The notes under the pieces: model-generated
The model's database searches: none
Told to the model about the DNA's origin: nothing
What the model saw: only the letters and a program-made list of their open reading frames with translations
Assembly: GCF_001598435.1 (NCBI RefSeq)
Contig: NZ_BCYY01000008.1
Span: forward strand, 124,001-188,000
DNA length: 64,000 bases
Source of the DNA: Sphingomonas pituitosa NBRC 102491
GTDB lineage: Bacteria > Pseudomonadota > Alphaproteobacteria > Sphingomonadales > Sphingomonadaceae
Direction: 5' to 3'
Made by a program: the position numbers and the translations under genes
Shown here: positions 53,247-62,843 of the stretch, in pieces
Layout of the letters: the number at the start of each line of letters is the position of its first letter
Numbering within the stretch: the stretch's first letter is position 1

Positions 53247-55001
53247 ATGTCTACCTCCGAGGGCATCTGGAAATCAAACCAGCCCAACGCGCAGGACGCT
53301 GAAAGAAAACGCAGAATTTTCTGGTTCGGCGCCCATAAGATTTTGGTCAAGACAGAATTAAAGCTCCTTCGTGAGCTTGGATATGAAGTCTTTGTTCCAA
53401 CCTATCTTTCCAATGTTGATGACCAGAGCGCAGTAACGCAACGAGACTCGGGCGGCGACACTACATTGCCGAAGGATGTTTTCGAGAAACTGTCCGATTA
53501 CAACTTCTTTTATAATTCGATTGATCAAGAGATCATCGAAATCCTGAACACATATTTCGACGCGGCGATCGTCACGATCCTGGCCCGTTGGTGTTCCGAA
53601 TTTGCGCGCGTCTTTGAAGGAACGATTCTTTTCCGCGCTTATGGCCAGACAAGCCTCCTGTCGGACGACTTCGCGCGGCTCGGCATGCAAGGACTGCTGG
53701 AAGAAAGGCAAAACATTCACTTCCTGCCGCATGCGGAAGAAACCGGCGAGCTCGAGGCGGAATGGCTGAAACGGAAGATGCACGTGGTGCCATATTCCAT
53801 TGCGCCCGATATCTTCGAGCGCGAAGGAAGCTGGAAGGGCTCGACCGGCGATGATCGCTATATCCTGATTTCAGCTCCAAATATTGCGAATATATTCCAC
53901 CGATTTCATTATCGCTTTCTCAAAAAGCATTTCTATCAAAATCATTATCGCTACGTCGGCGTGCAGACAAAGCCGATCGACGACCATCAAGTGCTGGGAA
54001 CCCTGTCGCTTGCCGAGGTTATAGATCAGTTTACCTGCGCGAACGGTTACCTCTATACGTATAGCGACCCCCGCGTTTGCTATCTGCCGCCCATCGAGAT
54101 GATGGTATATGGCGGCCCAGTGATCTATTTGAAGGGATCTCTTCTAGCGCGATATTTTGAAAATCGCGGGCCGGGCGAATGCCGGACCATTGAGGAAGCC
54201 TATGACAAGAGCCGACTGCTCCTCCAAAATGACACGTCGTTCCTTGGCGAACTGCAGGCAGCACAGGGAGCGGTGGCCGACCGATACCGGCCGTCGCACG
54301 TGAATCCCAGGCTGGAAGCCGCCGTACGCGACCTTATCGGGCCTCCCACGGTAGCAGATACGCCGTCGCGCGCGCCTGTTTCCCTGCCTTTCACGCAATC
54401 CGCCATGACCCACAAGATCGGCAGGCGTATTCTCCAAACGCTGCTGCAGAACGACGATGCCGGTCGGGCCACGACCATCGTCGAGATTATCGACCAGGTA
54501 GGCGACGAGTATATCGGTCCGTCCAACGCCTTGGCGAACAAGGCGGCGCTCTTGGCGTGGTGGCGTGATGCACCGCCTGTCGAGCTCGATCTGAGGGGCG
54601 GTGCGATCGACCTCCTCAGCCACCCCCGGGCAAATGGCATGGTCGGGCGCCGGATCGTCGATCCCAGCACGGAAAGTCATGCCCGTGAAGCGTTACGGGG
54701 CGAAGCGGGATATCTGGCCTTCGGTCCCTATATATCGCTCCCGGCCGGGCGCTTCAGGGCTGTCTTCGCATTGGAGATCGAAGCGTTCGACGCACCTGCC
54801 GTCGTCACGATCGATGTGGGGGCGTCCGGCCTGGAGCTCGCATCACGGTCGATAACCGTGCGCGAGGGCCGCGTATCGACCGTCGAGAGGCTGGATTGGC
54901 TGGCCGAGACAGAACTGGACGCGGTCGAGTTCCGGGTTTTCACCGACGGAGGAGGGCGCGTTCGGCTGACCTCCTTGGGTTGCGATCAGGATCCGGAATA
55001 G
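53247..55001 (+). CDS. Uncharacterised glycosyltransferase-like protein with beta-rich tail (island protein 3)
   Basis: This protein has 584 residues from ATG 53247 (MSTSEGIWKSN) with AAGGA about 11 nt upstream; TTG 53238 is in frame. The core parallels island protein 1: RRIFWFGAHKILVKTELKLL, FDAAIVTILARWCSEFARVF with EGTILFRAYGQ, YILISAPNIANIF, and then YLYTYSDPRVCYLPPIEMMV, YGGPVIYLKG and CRTIEEAYDK. Residues about 450-584 form a beta-rich domain (AGYLAFGPYISLPAGRFRAV; FALEIEAFDAPAVVTIDVGA). The 5' half is strikingly AT-rich for this genome (18 G/C of 60 at 53881-53940). No Asp-x-Asp motif was seen. The donor is unknown. Confidence 0.75.
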   Translation: MSTSEGIWKSNQPNAQDAERKRRIFWFGAHKILVKTELKLLRELGYEVFVPTYLSNVDDQSAVTQRDSGGDTTLPKDVFEKLSDYNFFYNSIDQEIIEILNTYFDAAIVTILARWCSEFARVFEGTILFRAYGQTSLLSDDFARLGMQGLLEERQNIHFLPHAEETGELEAEWLKRKMHVVPYSIAPDIFEREGSWKGSTGDDRYILISAPNIANIFHRFHYRFLKKHFYQNHYRYVGVQTKPIDDHQVLGTLSLAEVIDQFTCANGYLYTYSDPRVCYLPPIEMMVYGGPVIYLKGSLLARYFENRGPGECRTIEEAYDKSRLLLQNDTSFLGELQAAQGAVADRYRPSHVNPRLEAAVRDLIGPPTVADTPSRAPVSLPFTQSAMTHKIGRRILQTLLQNDDAGRATTIVEIIDQVGDEYIGPSNALANKAALLAWWRDAPPVELDLRGGAIDLLSHPRANGMVGRRIVDPSTESHAREALRGEAGYLAFGPYISLPAGRFRAVFALEIEAFDAPAVVTIDVGASGLELASRSITVREGRVSTVERLDWLAETELDAVEFRVFTDGGGRVRLTSLGCDQDPE

Positions 55002-55039
55002 CACGCACCCTGCCCCTCTCCCGGCGACACCCCGGCCAG

Positions 55040-55239
55040 AACGAAAGATTCGGCGCCACATCGGCCGGGGCCAAGAACCCCCGCGGTGTGTGAGGCCGGC
55101 TTTCGTTCGGGTTTGCCCGCCGGCCCCCTGCCCCGGCCCTGGCCTCGTCCACCGGCACGAGCCGGTGCATGCTCAGGCATTCACCGCGCAGCTTGCCCTT
55201 GAAGCTCTCCACAAAGGCATGGGGCGCTCCCGGAACCAC
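55040..55239 (-). pseudogene. IS3-family transposase orfB C-terminal remnant
   Basis: On the minus strand the frame reads VPGAPHAFVESFKGKLRGEC, then LSMHRLVPVDEARA and ESRPHTPRGFLAPADVA. This is the end of the IS3-type DDE integrase (NAFVESFNGKLRDECLN..., YN..RPHSSLG.LTPAEFA), including the catalytic Glu. The rest of OrfB is missing and the frame is open past the usual end. The remnant overlaps the 3' end of the neighbouring GT4 gene in a different frame. Both IS remnants in this region read on the minus strand, but orfA lies left and orfB right, so they are not the two halves of one undisturbed element. Confidence 0.82.
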
Positions 55240-56449
55240 CCGCGCCTGCCAGGTCCAGATGATCCATCAGGTGGGACACGCAGTTCGCCCAGGTTACCGA
55301 CGCCAACAGCTCGCTCGCATCCACCTTGGGTGGGGCATCGACAAAGTCCCGGATGGTTCGTGCCAGCGCCCGCGCTTCGCGGGACTGGAAGAACGACACC
55401 CCCGGCGCCGCCAGCTCGTGGAAGACGCCGATATCGCTCGCGAGGACCGGCTTGCCATGCGCCAGACCCTCGATGATCGGCAGGCCGAAGCCTTCGTCGA
55501 GCGACGGGACGACGACACCCGTACAGGCCTCGTAGAGATACTCGAGAGTCTCGTCGCTGGCGCTCTCGAGCCAGGCGAATGGCTTCCCGCTTTGCGACAG
55601 TTCCCGGAGCCGCTCCTGAAGCGGCTCCGTCTTCCAGCCGGCGCGTCCTACAAGAACCAGCCCCCAGGGCACGCCGTCGGTACCCGCTTCGAACTGGGCC
55701 TCGAACGCGTCCACGACCTGGGCGTGTCCCTTGCGCGGCTCGACGGTTCCGACGCACAGGATCGTTGCATGTTCGCGGGCCAACCGCAGCGCCGGTGCGT
55801 CCTGCTCGGCGACTCCGGTACTCGGTACCGACGTCGCGAGATCCGCCCCCAGCGGGAAGGCAAAGATTTGCGGGGCCGATGGCCGGACAACGCCGGCTTC
55901 TTCCAGATACGCAGCCACGTCCTTCGCGACCCAGCGAGAAATGCACAGGAACGTGTCGGCCAATCGGGCATGCAGGCGCATCCACTGCGCGAACGATGCA
56001 ACCAGTCCTTCGCTGAACCACTCCGGATGCCGGATCGGCAGCAGATCGTAGACGACCACTGCCACACGGCATCCCTGCCGCTTCCACCGATATAATTCGC
56101 GTGTGCGGCGTGGCTGGATGTGCGCAGCCAGGTCGAGCCCGAGGAAGACGTCGCCCGCACGACGGCGGCCGACACGCGGTAGCGCCGCAAGGGGGGGCCG
56201 TTCGGACGTCTGCAGAAAGTCTGCCGGCACGACCCGATAGGATCGGCGCCGGGCCGCGGCTACGGGGACGAGTTGGACATTGGCGGGAAGTGCCTGCTCC
56301 AAACCGGTCAGGACGGCGCGGACCACCCGCTGAATGCCCGTTCGCGCATCGCTCTGGTAAATCACCGAGACATCGACGAGCAGTTGCCGGGGCCGCAGCG
56401 ATCGGCGTGCGGCATCGCTGCCGAACAAGGCACGCAGGAACGCCCTCAT
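55181..56449 (-). CDS. Glycosyltransferase family 4, capsule locus 2, 3' end altered by IS remnant
   Basis: This is a 422-residue GT-B enzyme. The start at 56449 (MRAFLRALFGSDAARRSL) overlaps the kpsT stop in ATGA. The N-domain has LLVDVSVIYQSDARTGIQRV, and the donor domain has ILCVGTVEPRKGHAQVVDAF, then VVPSLDEGFGLPIIEGLAHG and KPVLASDIGVFHELA. The last ~25 residues (after SHLMDHLDL) are encoded by DNA that in another frame is IS3 orfB, so the natural C-terminus was probably replaced. The catalytic core is complete. It shares its N-terminal motif with the GT4 gene at 19.9-21.1 kb. Position implies capsule chain synthesis. Confidence 0.88.
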   Translation of the reverse strand: MRAFLRALFGSDAARRSLRPRQLLVDVSVIYQSDARTGIQRVVRAVLTGLEQALPANVQLVPVAAARRRSYRVVPADFLQTSERPPLAALPRVGRRRAGDVFLGLDLAAHIQPRRTRELYRWKRQGCRVAVVVYDLLPIRHPEWFSEGLVASFAQWMRLHARLADTFLCISRWVAKDVAAYLEEAGVVRPSAPQIFAFPLGADLATSVPSTGVAEQDAPALRLAREHATILCVGTVEPRKGHAQVVDAFEAQFEAGTDGVPWGLVLVGRAGWKTEPLQERLRELSQSGKPFAWLESASDETLEYLYEACTGVVVPSLDEGFGLPIIEGLAHGKPVLASDIGVFHELAAPGVSFFQSREARALARTIRDFVDAPPKVDASELLASVTWANCVSHLMDHLDLAGAGGSGSAPCLCGELQGQAAR

Positions 56450-57093
56450 TGGGCCGAATAGAAGTCGTAGGCCTGGTCGATCGAGCCAAATTCGAAGAGC
56501 CGGCCACCCACCAGCACCGCCGCTTCGTGGCAGTGCGCGCGAATGAAGTTCGGATCGTGCGACACGATGATCATCGCACGATCGGCACGCCGCTCGAAGA
56601 GCTCGACATGGCATTTCTGCTGGAACCGCGCATCACCGACCGCGATGACCTCGTCGATCAAGAAGCAGTCGAACTCCACCATCATCGAGATGGCGAACGC
56701 AAGCCGGGCGCGCATGCCGGCGGAATAGGTCCGCACCGGCTCGCGCATGTAGATGCCCAGTTCGCAAAAATCCTCGACGAAATCGATCTTGTCGGAAGGA
56801 TCGACGCCGTAGATCCGACAGATGAAGCGCAGATTGTCCAGCCCGGTCAGGGATGTCTGGAAGGCACCGCCAAACGCCAGCGGCCAGCTGACACTCATTT
56901 CGCGCTCGATCGTGCCGCTGGTCGGCTGCTCGGCGCCGCTGATCATCCGGATCAGCGTCGACTTGCCGGCGCCGTTGCGACCAAGCACGCCGACCCGGCG
57001 TCCCGGACGGATCGTCAGGTTCACATTGTGAAGAATTTCGGTTTCGCCGCCGTGCGTCGAATAACGCTTCGAGATGTTCGAGAGACGTATCAT
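56446..57093 (-). CDS. kpsT: Capsule export ABC transporter ATPase KpsT
   Basis: This 215-residue ATPase energises export of lipid-linked capsule across the inner membrane. Walker A is GVLGRNGAGKSTLIRMISG, signature region is RTYSAGMRARLAFAISMMVE, Walker B is CFLIDEVIAVGDARFQQKC and the H-loop lies in MIIVSHDPNFIRAHC. The FGGAFQTSLTGLDNLRFICR segment is typical of KpsT/CtrD. The ends overlap kpsM and the GT4 gene by 4 nt each. It is a full-length member without the C-terminal substrate-binding domain of Wzt, as expected for group 2 capsule exporters. Confidence 0.96.
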   Translation of the reverse strand: MIRLSNISKRYSTHGGETEILHNVNLTIRPGRRVGVLGRNGAGKSTLIRMISGAEQPTSGTIEREMSVSWPLAFGGAFQTSLTGLDNLRFICRIYGVDPSDKIDFVEDFCELGIYMREPVRTYSAGMRARLAFAISMMVEFDCFLIDEVIAVGDARFQQKCHVELFERRADRAMIIVSHDPNFIRAHCHEAAVLVGGRLFEFGSIDQAYDFYSAQ

Positions 57094-57872
57094 TCGGGGG
57101 TAATCGTCCGTCCCACCTTGCGCATCTGCGCAAGCGCAATGAGGCTCAACAGGCTGGTGAACAGCGCCATGTAGCCGATGTCATAATGCGCGACGACCTT
57201 CGATCCGAAATAGCCTTCGCGAACGAGCTCGACACCATGGACCATCGGCAGGAACAAGATGATCTCCTGCGCGCGGACGGGCAAGGCATCGACGAGAAAC
57301 GCTGCGCCGGACAGCGGGAAAAGCAGATAGGACGCCGGGTGCCAGAGCTTGTCGACCAGCTCATATTCCTCGGACAAGACGCCCATAAGCAAGCCCAGCG
57401 CGCTGCCGAACCAGGCAAGCATCACCCAACCCTCCATGACCTTCAGCAAATCCTCGGGAGGATCAATCATGCCGAACAAGATGAAGATGCTCGACAGCAC
57501 GACGAAGGAAATGGTGGCACCAGCCGCCTCCAGCAGCAATCGCGCCGCGAACACATCCATGATCTTGACGTTACGATGGTACATCAACGCCAGGTTTGGC
57601 GCGATCGCACCGATGCAGCGGGAAGGCATGTTTCGCCACAGCAGAACGCTGGAATAGCCGGTAAGCGCAAAGGCAGCGATCGGCAGATTCGACCCGTGCA
57701 GCGAGCCGGTCGCCGTCCACAGCGCCGTAACGCCCAGGGTGAACATCATCGGCTCCACGAACATCCAGAGGAAGCCGATGTTGTGCCTGCCGAAGCGCGT
57801 CAGGATCTCGCGCATCAACAGCGCATAGATCACGCGACCCTGGATCTTCAGGCTGACGGCGTCCTCGCGCAC
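57090..57872 (-). CDS. kpsM: Capsule export ABC transporter permease KpsM
   Basis: This 260-residue membrane protein has six hydrophobic segments. The family pattern is visible: VIYALLMREILTRFGRHNIG, FLWMFVEPMMFTLGVTALWT, GYSSVLLWRNMPSRCIGAIA and NLALMYHRNVKIMDVFAARL. The C-terminal ALPVRAQEIILFLPMVHGVE, LVREGYFGS segment is also typical. This matches KpsM/CtrC/BexB. It starts 4 nt after the kpsE stop and overlaps kpsT by 4 nt. Confidence 0.95.
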   Translation of the reverse strand: MREDAVSLKIQGRVIYALLMREILTRFGRHNIGFLWMFVEPMMFTLGVTALWTATGSLHGSNLPIAAFALTGYSSVLLWRNMPSRCIGAIAPNLALMYHRNVKIMDVFAARLLLEAAGATISFVVLSSIFILFGMIDPPEDLLKVMEGWVMLAWFGSALGLLMGVLSEEYELVDKLWHPASYLLFPLSGAAFLVDALPVRAQEIILFLPMVHGVELVREGYFGSKVVAHYDIGYMALFTSLLSLIALAQMRKVGRTITPE

Positions 57873-57876
57873 GGGA

Positions 57877-58986
57877 TCAGGCCTTATGCTCTCGGACGCC
57901 CGCCAGCAGCATCGACAGGATGCCCCAGGCTACGATCCCCATTGCGAAGGTTACGAAGATGCCGCGAAGCCGCCGCGGCTCCATCGCCTTGTCCGGCCGG
58001 CTCGGCTGAACGATCCGCTCGACATAGGCCTGCTTGCGCCGCGCCTCGTTCTGCGCCTCCTGCAGCGATGCCATCGCGGCGGCAAGTTGGCGATCAGCGA
58101 ACTGGCTTTCCAGCTGCCGGCGCTGATACTCCGCCGCGACACCCGCAAGCGACTGCTGATTGCCGGTGATCTGCGCTGACTGGGCAGCGATCTGTCGCCG
58201 CAACTCCTGCACCTGCGCCTGCAGCGTGGGAATCTGCGGATTCTGCGGCGTGAAAATTCGAAGCTGCGCGAGCTGTGTCTCGGTCGTGATGACTTGATCC
58301 TGAAGCTTCGAGATCATCTGCAACTGGACCGTTGCCTGCTTTTCAGGATCGACCACGCCCTTGGCATTGCGGAACGAGGACAGCGCGAGTGCCGCCCGGG
58401 TCGCGCGCGCTTCGGCATCGGCAACTTCGCGTTGCGCAAAGCCGATCATGTCGCGTCGACCGCGCTCGTTCAGGCGATTCACGAGGTCCTCGGCGAGCTG
58501 AAGTAGCCGCTCGTTGACCTGCAGCGCATCGTTGGAAGTGTATGCGCGAACCTTCAGCGTCACGATCGACGAGGTCGTGTCATGGGAAAGCTCCACATGG
58601 CTGCGGTAATATTCGAACAGCTTCTCATGGGATGCATTAAACCCGAACGGATCGAACCGATCGATGAACGAGACTTGGGGCGAAGTGTAGATCCGGTACA
58701 AATAATCATTACGGTTCAGCGCATTAAGGGCATCACGCGACTCGATGAAGTTCTGTGCGGAGTAAATTTCGTCGCCCGCATTTGCAAAGCCCGTGGACTT
58801 GAGAAGAATACCCAGTCCGGTTTGCGCAGGCTTGTCCGGACTCCGAACAACGAACTGCGACTCCGAGATGAAAACGTTGGAGGCGAGCAGGCCAAAATAC
58901 ACGATGGCCAGCAACGTCGGCACGACGACCGTGACCAGAAACAGCGGCTTCCGCAGTAGCGCCGCCCTCGAAAATGTAGATTTCAT
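57877..58986 (-). CDS. kpsE: Capsule export inner-membrane/periplasmic protein KpsE
   Basis: This 369-residue polysaccharide co-polymerase-type adaptor joins the KpsMT transporter to an outer-membrane channel. The N-terminal helix (FLVTVVVPTLLAIVYFGLLA) is followed by FISESQFVVRSPDKPAQTG. The periplasmic domain contains coiled-coil stretches (REVADAEARATRAALALSSF; TLQAQVQELRRQIAAQSAQI). The C-terminal helix is IFVTFAMGIVAWGILSMLLA. The start at 58986 has AAGG at close spacing; a start 15 nt upstream is in frame. It is first gene of the kpsE-M-T-GT4 unit. Confidence 0.94.
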   Translation of the reverse strand: MKSTFSRAALLRKPLFLVTVVVPTLLAIVYFGLLASNVFISESQFVVRSPDKPAQTGLGILLKSTGFANAGDEIYSAQNFIESRDALNALNRNDYLYRIYTSPQVSFIDRFDPFGFNASHEKLFEYYRSHVELSHDTTSSIVTLKVRAYTSNDALQVNERLLQLAEDLVNRLNERGRRDMIGFAQREVADAEARATRAALALSSFRNAKGVVDPEKQATVQLQMISKLQDQVITTETQLAQLRIFTPQNPQIPTLQAQVQELRRQIAAQSAQITGNQQSLAGVAAEYQRRQLESQFADRQLAAAMASLQEAQNEARRKQAYVERIVQPSRPDKAMEPRRLRGIFVTFAMGIVAWGILSMLLAGVREHKA

Positions 58987-59478
58987 GATGCCTTGTCGCA
59001 AACTCGAAATTGGGCGGCCAGCTGGTCACGCGAGGTCAAAAGGAAAGCGAAGCATTGTCTTGGCGAACCTCATTTGACCGTGACCGGAGCCGGGCCAAGA
59101 CAACGGCTGGCTGCGGTTCGGCACGACCAGCGAACTGGATCGCAGGCCTTTTACGGTATGCAGGATCATGGTCAAGCATGCCATGACCAGCGCGCCGCGC
59201 AATCGGCAGGCCGCATCGCAACCAGGCGACAAATGCGGGATCGTTGCGATCCGTCAACGTCTTCGGGGCGATTTTCACAACCGCAATGCGACCGATCCGA
59301 TGCCGCTGGAATACATTCGTGAAGCCGATGTCCGGCCCTCGCGGGAGGATGTACCGCCAAGCCGACGCGCCGTTGCCGAGGAAGATCCCGCTCTGCTCGA
59401 AAGGCTGCACATGCCGAGCCCCTATGATCAGGAACTGTTCGCCCGGGCGAACCGACGCTGCGCTGGTCGGTGCCGACG
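58987..59478. other. Spacer without a supported gene
   Basis: This 492-bp gap separates the GDP-sugar genes from kpsE, all on the minus strand. Frames of about 110-145 codons exist on both strands but none has a ribosome-binding site plus a recognisable domain. It should contain the kpsE promoter. Its composition is less GC-biased than the flanking genes, so it may include decayed coding DNA; nothing could be identified. Confidence 0.5.
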
Positions 59479-60426
59479 TTATTGCCGGCGCCAGAAGTCA
59501 AGTGTCTCCGCAAGCGTTTCGCGAAGACTATGCTCCGGCGCCCAACCGATGTCCGCCCGCAGCTTGCCGGCGTCACCCACGACGCTGGTAGGCGGCCGCT
59601 GACGCAGGCGGGTCGCGTCCAGTTCGACGCGAACATCGACCTGGCTCAGGTTGGTGAGGAGGTCGAGGACGTCGCTCATGCGGACGCCCTGCCCCGACGC
59701 CACGTTGAAGAAAGCCCCCGATGGCAGATGGTCACGCGCACGGATCACCTGCACATAGGCGTCGACCACGTCCTCGACGTGCAGGAAATCGCGCACATCT
59801 TCCAGCGAACCGACCCGGATGACGCGATCGCCACCGCGTTCGCTGGCGACGATCTGCGAACAGAAAGAAGGAATGGCGAAGGCGAGCGACTGGCCGGGGC
59901 CGATGTGATTGAACGGGCGCACCACGTTGGCACGCAGACCAGCCAGCGCGGCTTCCTGCACGAACAGATCGGCAGCCGCCTTGGCCGACGCATAGGGATT
60001 AGCCGGCTGCAGCAGAGTGGATTCGTCCAGCAACACGCCGGGCTTGGCCGACCTCCCGTAGACCTCTGCACTGGAGACGAAGAGGAAATAGGATTGCGGC
60101 GAATGGTCCATGATCGCAGACGCCAGATAATAGGGCGCCATCGCATTGATCTGCCAGGTCATGCGGCGGTCGGCCATGGCGTTCGAAATGGCCGAAACCG
60201 CCGCAAGATGCACCACCACGTCGGGCTTCGTCTCGCGGATCAGCGCCGTTACGGCCGCTTCATCGGCCACATCGAGGCTGGTGACTTCGTGACCGAGTAC
60301 CTGGCCCGCCCGCCGGCTGACGAGAATCAGAGCGGCATCGGGCCACTCCCGGCGAAGTCGCCGAACCATGTGCTGTCCAACAAACCCGGAAGCACCGGTT
60401 ACGACTATCCGTTCAGGAGCGGCCAC
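59479..60426 (-). CDS. rmd: GDP-4-keto-6-deoxy-D-mannose reductase (GDP-D-rhamnose synthesis)
   Basis: This 315-residue extended short-chain dehydrogenase has the nucleotide motif VVTGASGFVGQHMVRRL, S/T at FVSSAEVYGRS and catalytic YASAKAAADLF. RPFNHIGPGQSLAFAIPSFC and RDFLHVEDVVDAYVQV are typical of Rmd, which reduces the Gmd product to GDP-D-rhamnose. Immediately upstream in the same direction is gmd (26 nt), which makes the assignment coherent. Other 4-keto reductases giving a C4 epimer cannot be fully excluded. Confidence 0.9.
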   Translation of the reverse strand: MAAPERIVVTGASGFVGQHMVRRLRREWPDAALILVSRRAGQVLGHEVTSLDVADEAAVTALIRETKPDVVVHLAAVSAISNAMADRRMTWQINAMAPYYLASAIMDHSPQSYFLFVSSAEVYGRSAKPGVLLDESTLLQPANPYASAKAAADLFVQEAALAGLRANVVRPFNHIGPGQSLAFAIPSFCSQIVASERGGDRVIRVGSLEDVRDFLHVEDVVDAYVQVIRARDHLPSGAFFNVASGQGVRMSDVLDLLTNLSQVDVRVELDATRLRQRPPTSVVGDAGKLRADIGWAPEHSLRETLAETLDFWRRQ

Positions 60427-60452
60427 AACAATCCTCTTACTCTTGGTACGCG

Positions 60453-61442
<990 letters not shown>

Positions 61443-62684
61443 TTAGATGATTTCGATTTCAGGGAAGGGGAAGATGAACTTCCCACCGCGCGCGATATAC
61501 TCTGCCTCACGCTGCAGGATGCTATTCTTGAAATGCCACGGAAGCACGAGATAATAATCCGGCTGCATCGCGTGCGCATCTGCTTCGGACACGATCGGGA
61601 TCTGCGAACCCGGCGTGTAGGCGCCGAACTTCTCGGTGTTGACCTCTGCGATCGCCGGGATGTCCTTCTCGGTAATGCCGCAGAACTGGAGGACGACATT
61701 CCCCTTCGTCGAGGCGCCGTAGCCGAGAACCTTCTTGCCATCGGCATTCAGGCGATCGAGCAGCGCGCGCAGATCGCGGCGGTGCTTGAAAACCTTCTCT
61801 TCGAACTCGCGATACGGGCGCGGCGTGTCCAGGCCCATCCGGTCTTCCTGGTCGAGCAGCCAGCCGACGACGGCGCCATTCTCGCGGACGGTCGAATGCT
61901 TCTTCGCCGCGGTGATGGCAAAGCTGCCGCCGTTGATGTCGTTCATCACGACGTCGACGACCCGCAGGTCGGCCGCCTCGAGGATCTTCTTGACCACGCC
62001 GAGCGAGTAATATTCGAGATGCTCGTGGCAGATCGTGTCGTACGACACCGCGCGCAGCATCGAGGGCATGTAGCTCTGCTCGAAATGCCACACACCGTCA
62101 TCGGCCAGCACCGATGCGATGTCCTGCGCGAACTTGATCGGATCCTCCAGGTCGTAGAACATCGCCATCGAGGTGATGATCTTCGCCGGACGCGTTTCCA
62201 CCGAGCGATACTGGGCCGCACCGAAGAAGTCGGGGACGAGGGCGATATCGTCCGGATAGAAGCTGCGGAACTTGGATCCCGTGGGATCGATACCGATGCG
62301 ACGCAGCGACGGCGTCTTGTACGCCTTCAGCGACGTGGCGTCGTTCGATCCGATGTCGAGCACGACATCCCCCGGCTTCAGATCAACATATTTTTCGAGA
62401 TTGTTGATCTTGCGGGTAAGGTGCTGGACCATCGACTGGTTCAGGCCCGACCGATAGCCATAGTTGTCGCCGTACATCTCGCCGGCGTCGAAGTTGTGCG
62501 CCAGCTGCAACAGGCCGGACTTGGGAGCCCAGACGAGCTCCAGCGGACCCTTCGTGACGTGCTGTTCGGGAGACTTCGGAAAAACACCGGTCAGTTCTTG
62601 TACGCCAAGATCCAGTACCGAGACCAAGTGTTCGCCACCCCCGGCGCGACAACGCTTGATACGCTGATCCATAAATTCAGACAC
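61443..62684 (-). CDS. Sugar C-methyltransferase-like class I SAM methyltransferase
   Basis: This protein has about 413 residues from GTG 62684 (SEFMDQRIKRCRAGGGEH), which has GAGGGAG about 7 nt upstream; the open frame runs to 62822. The N-terminal domain matches the zinc-binding part of TylCIII/NovU-type enzymes (VLDLGVQELTGVFPKSP) but keeps only one of the usual cysteines. The SAM domain has VVLDIGSNDATSLKAYKTP and FEQSYMPSMLRAVSYDTICH. The C-terminal C-methyltransferase domain has KVLGYGASTKGNVVLQFCGI. Known members methylate keto-deoxysugar nucleotides on carbon. Next to gmd and rmd, this points to a branched or modified deoxyhexose. Confidence 0.86.
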   Translation of the reverse strand: MSEFMDQRIKRCRAGGGEHLVSVLDLGVQELTGVFPKSPEQHVTKGPLELVWAPKSGLLQLAHNFDAGEMYGDNYGYRSGLNQSMVQHLTRKINNLEKYVDLKPGDVVLDIGSNDATSLKAYKTPSLRRIGIDPTGSKFRSFYPDDIALVPDFFGAAQYRSVETRPAKIITSMAMFYDLEDPIKFAQDIASVLADDGVWHFEQSYMPSMLRAVSYDTICHEHLEYYSLGVVKKILEAADLRVVDVVMNDINGGSFAITAAKKHSTVRENGAVVGWLLDQEDRMGLDTPRPYREFEEKVFKHRRDLRALLDRLNADGKKVLGYGASTKGNVVLQFCGITEKDIPAIAEVNTEKFGAYTPGSQIPIVSEADAHAMQPDYYLVLPWHFKNSILQREAEYIARGGKFIFPFPEIEII

Positions 62685-62843
62685 AAAAGGCTCCCTCGTT
62701 GCATGTCGGGCCATTACGCCGTCATCAATCCAATGAACTAAATTACAAAAGCTCGACTCGACCGCGTCCGTCAGGTGGAACGCAGGGCAGAAACCCCGGT
62801 CCCCCCTTGTGTTCGTGAGCATCCGCAGACGAGGCCGTCAACC

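Noticed and set aside
48559..55300. Integrative element using tRNA-Ser as attachment site
   Set aside because: No repeat of the tRNA 3' end was found by eye near the right edge, and no integrase gene is present. The IS3 remnants explain the boundaries better.
59036..59410. A 124-codon minus-strand frame in the capsule gap
   Set aside because: There is no ribosome-binding site, no recognisable domain, and equally long frames exist on the other strand across the same DNA.
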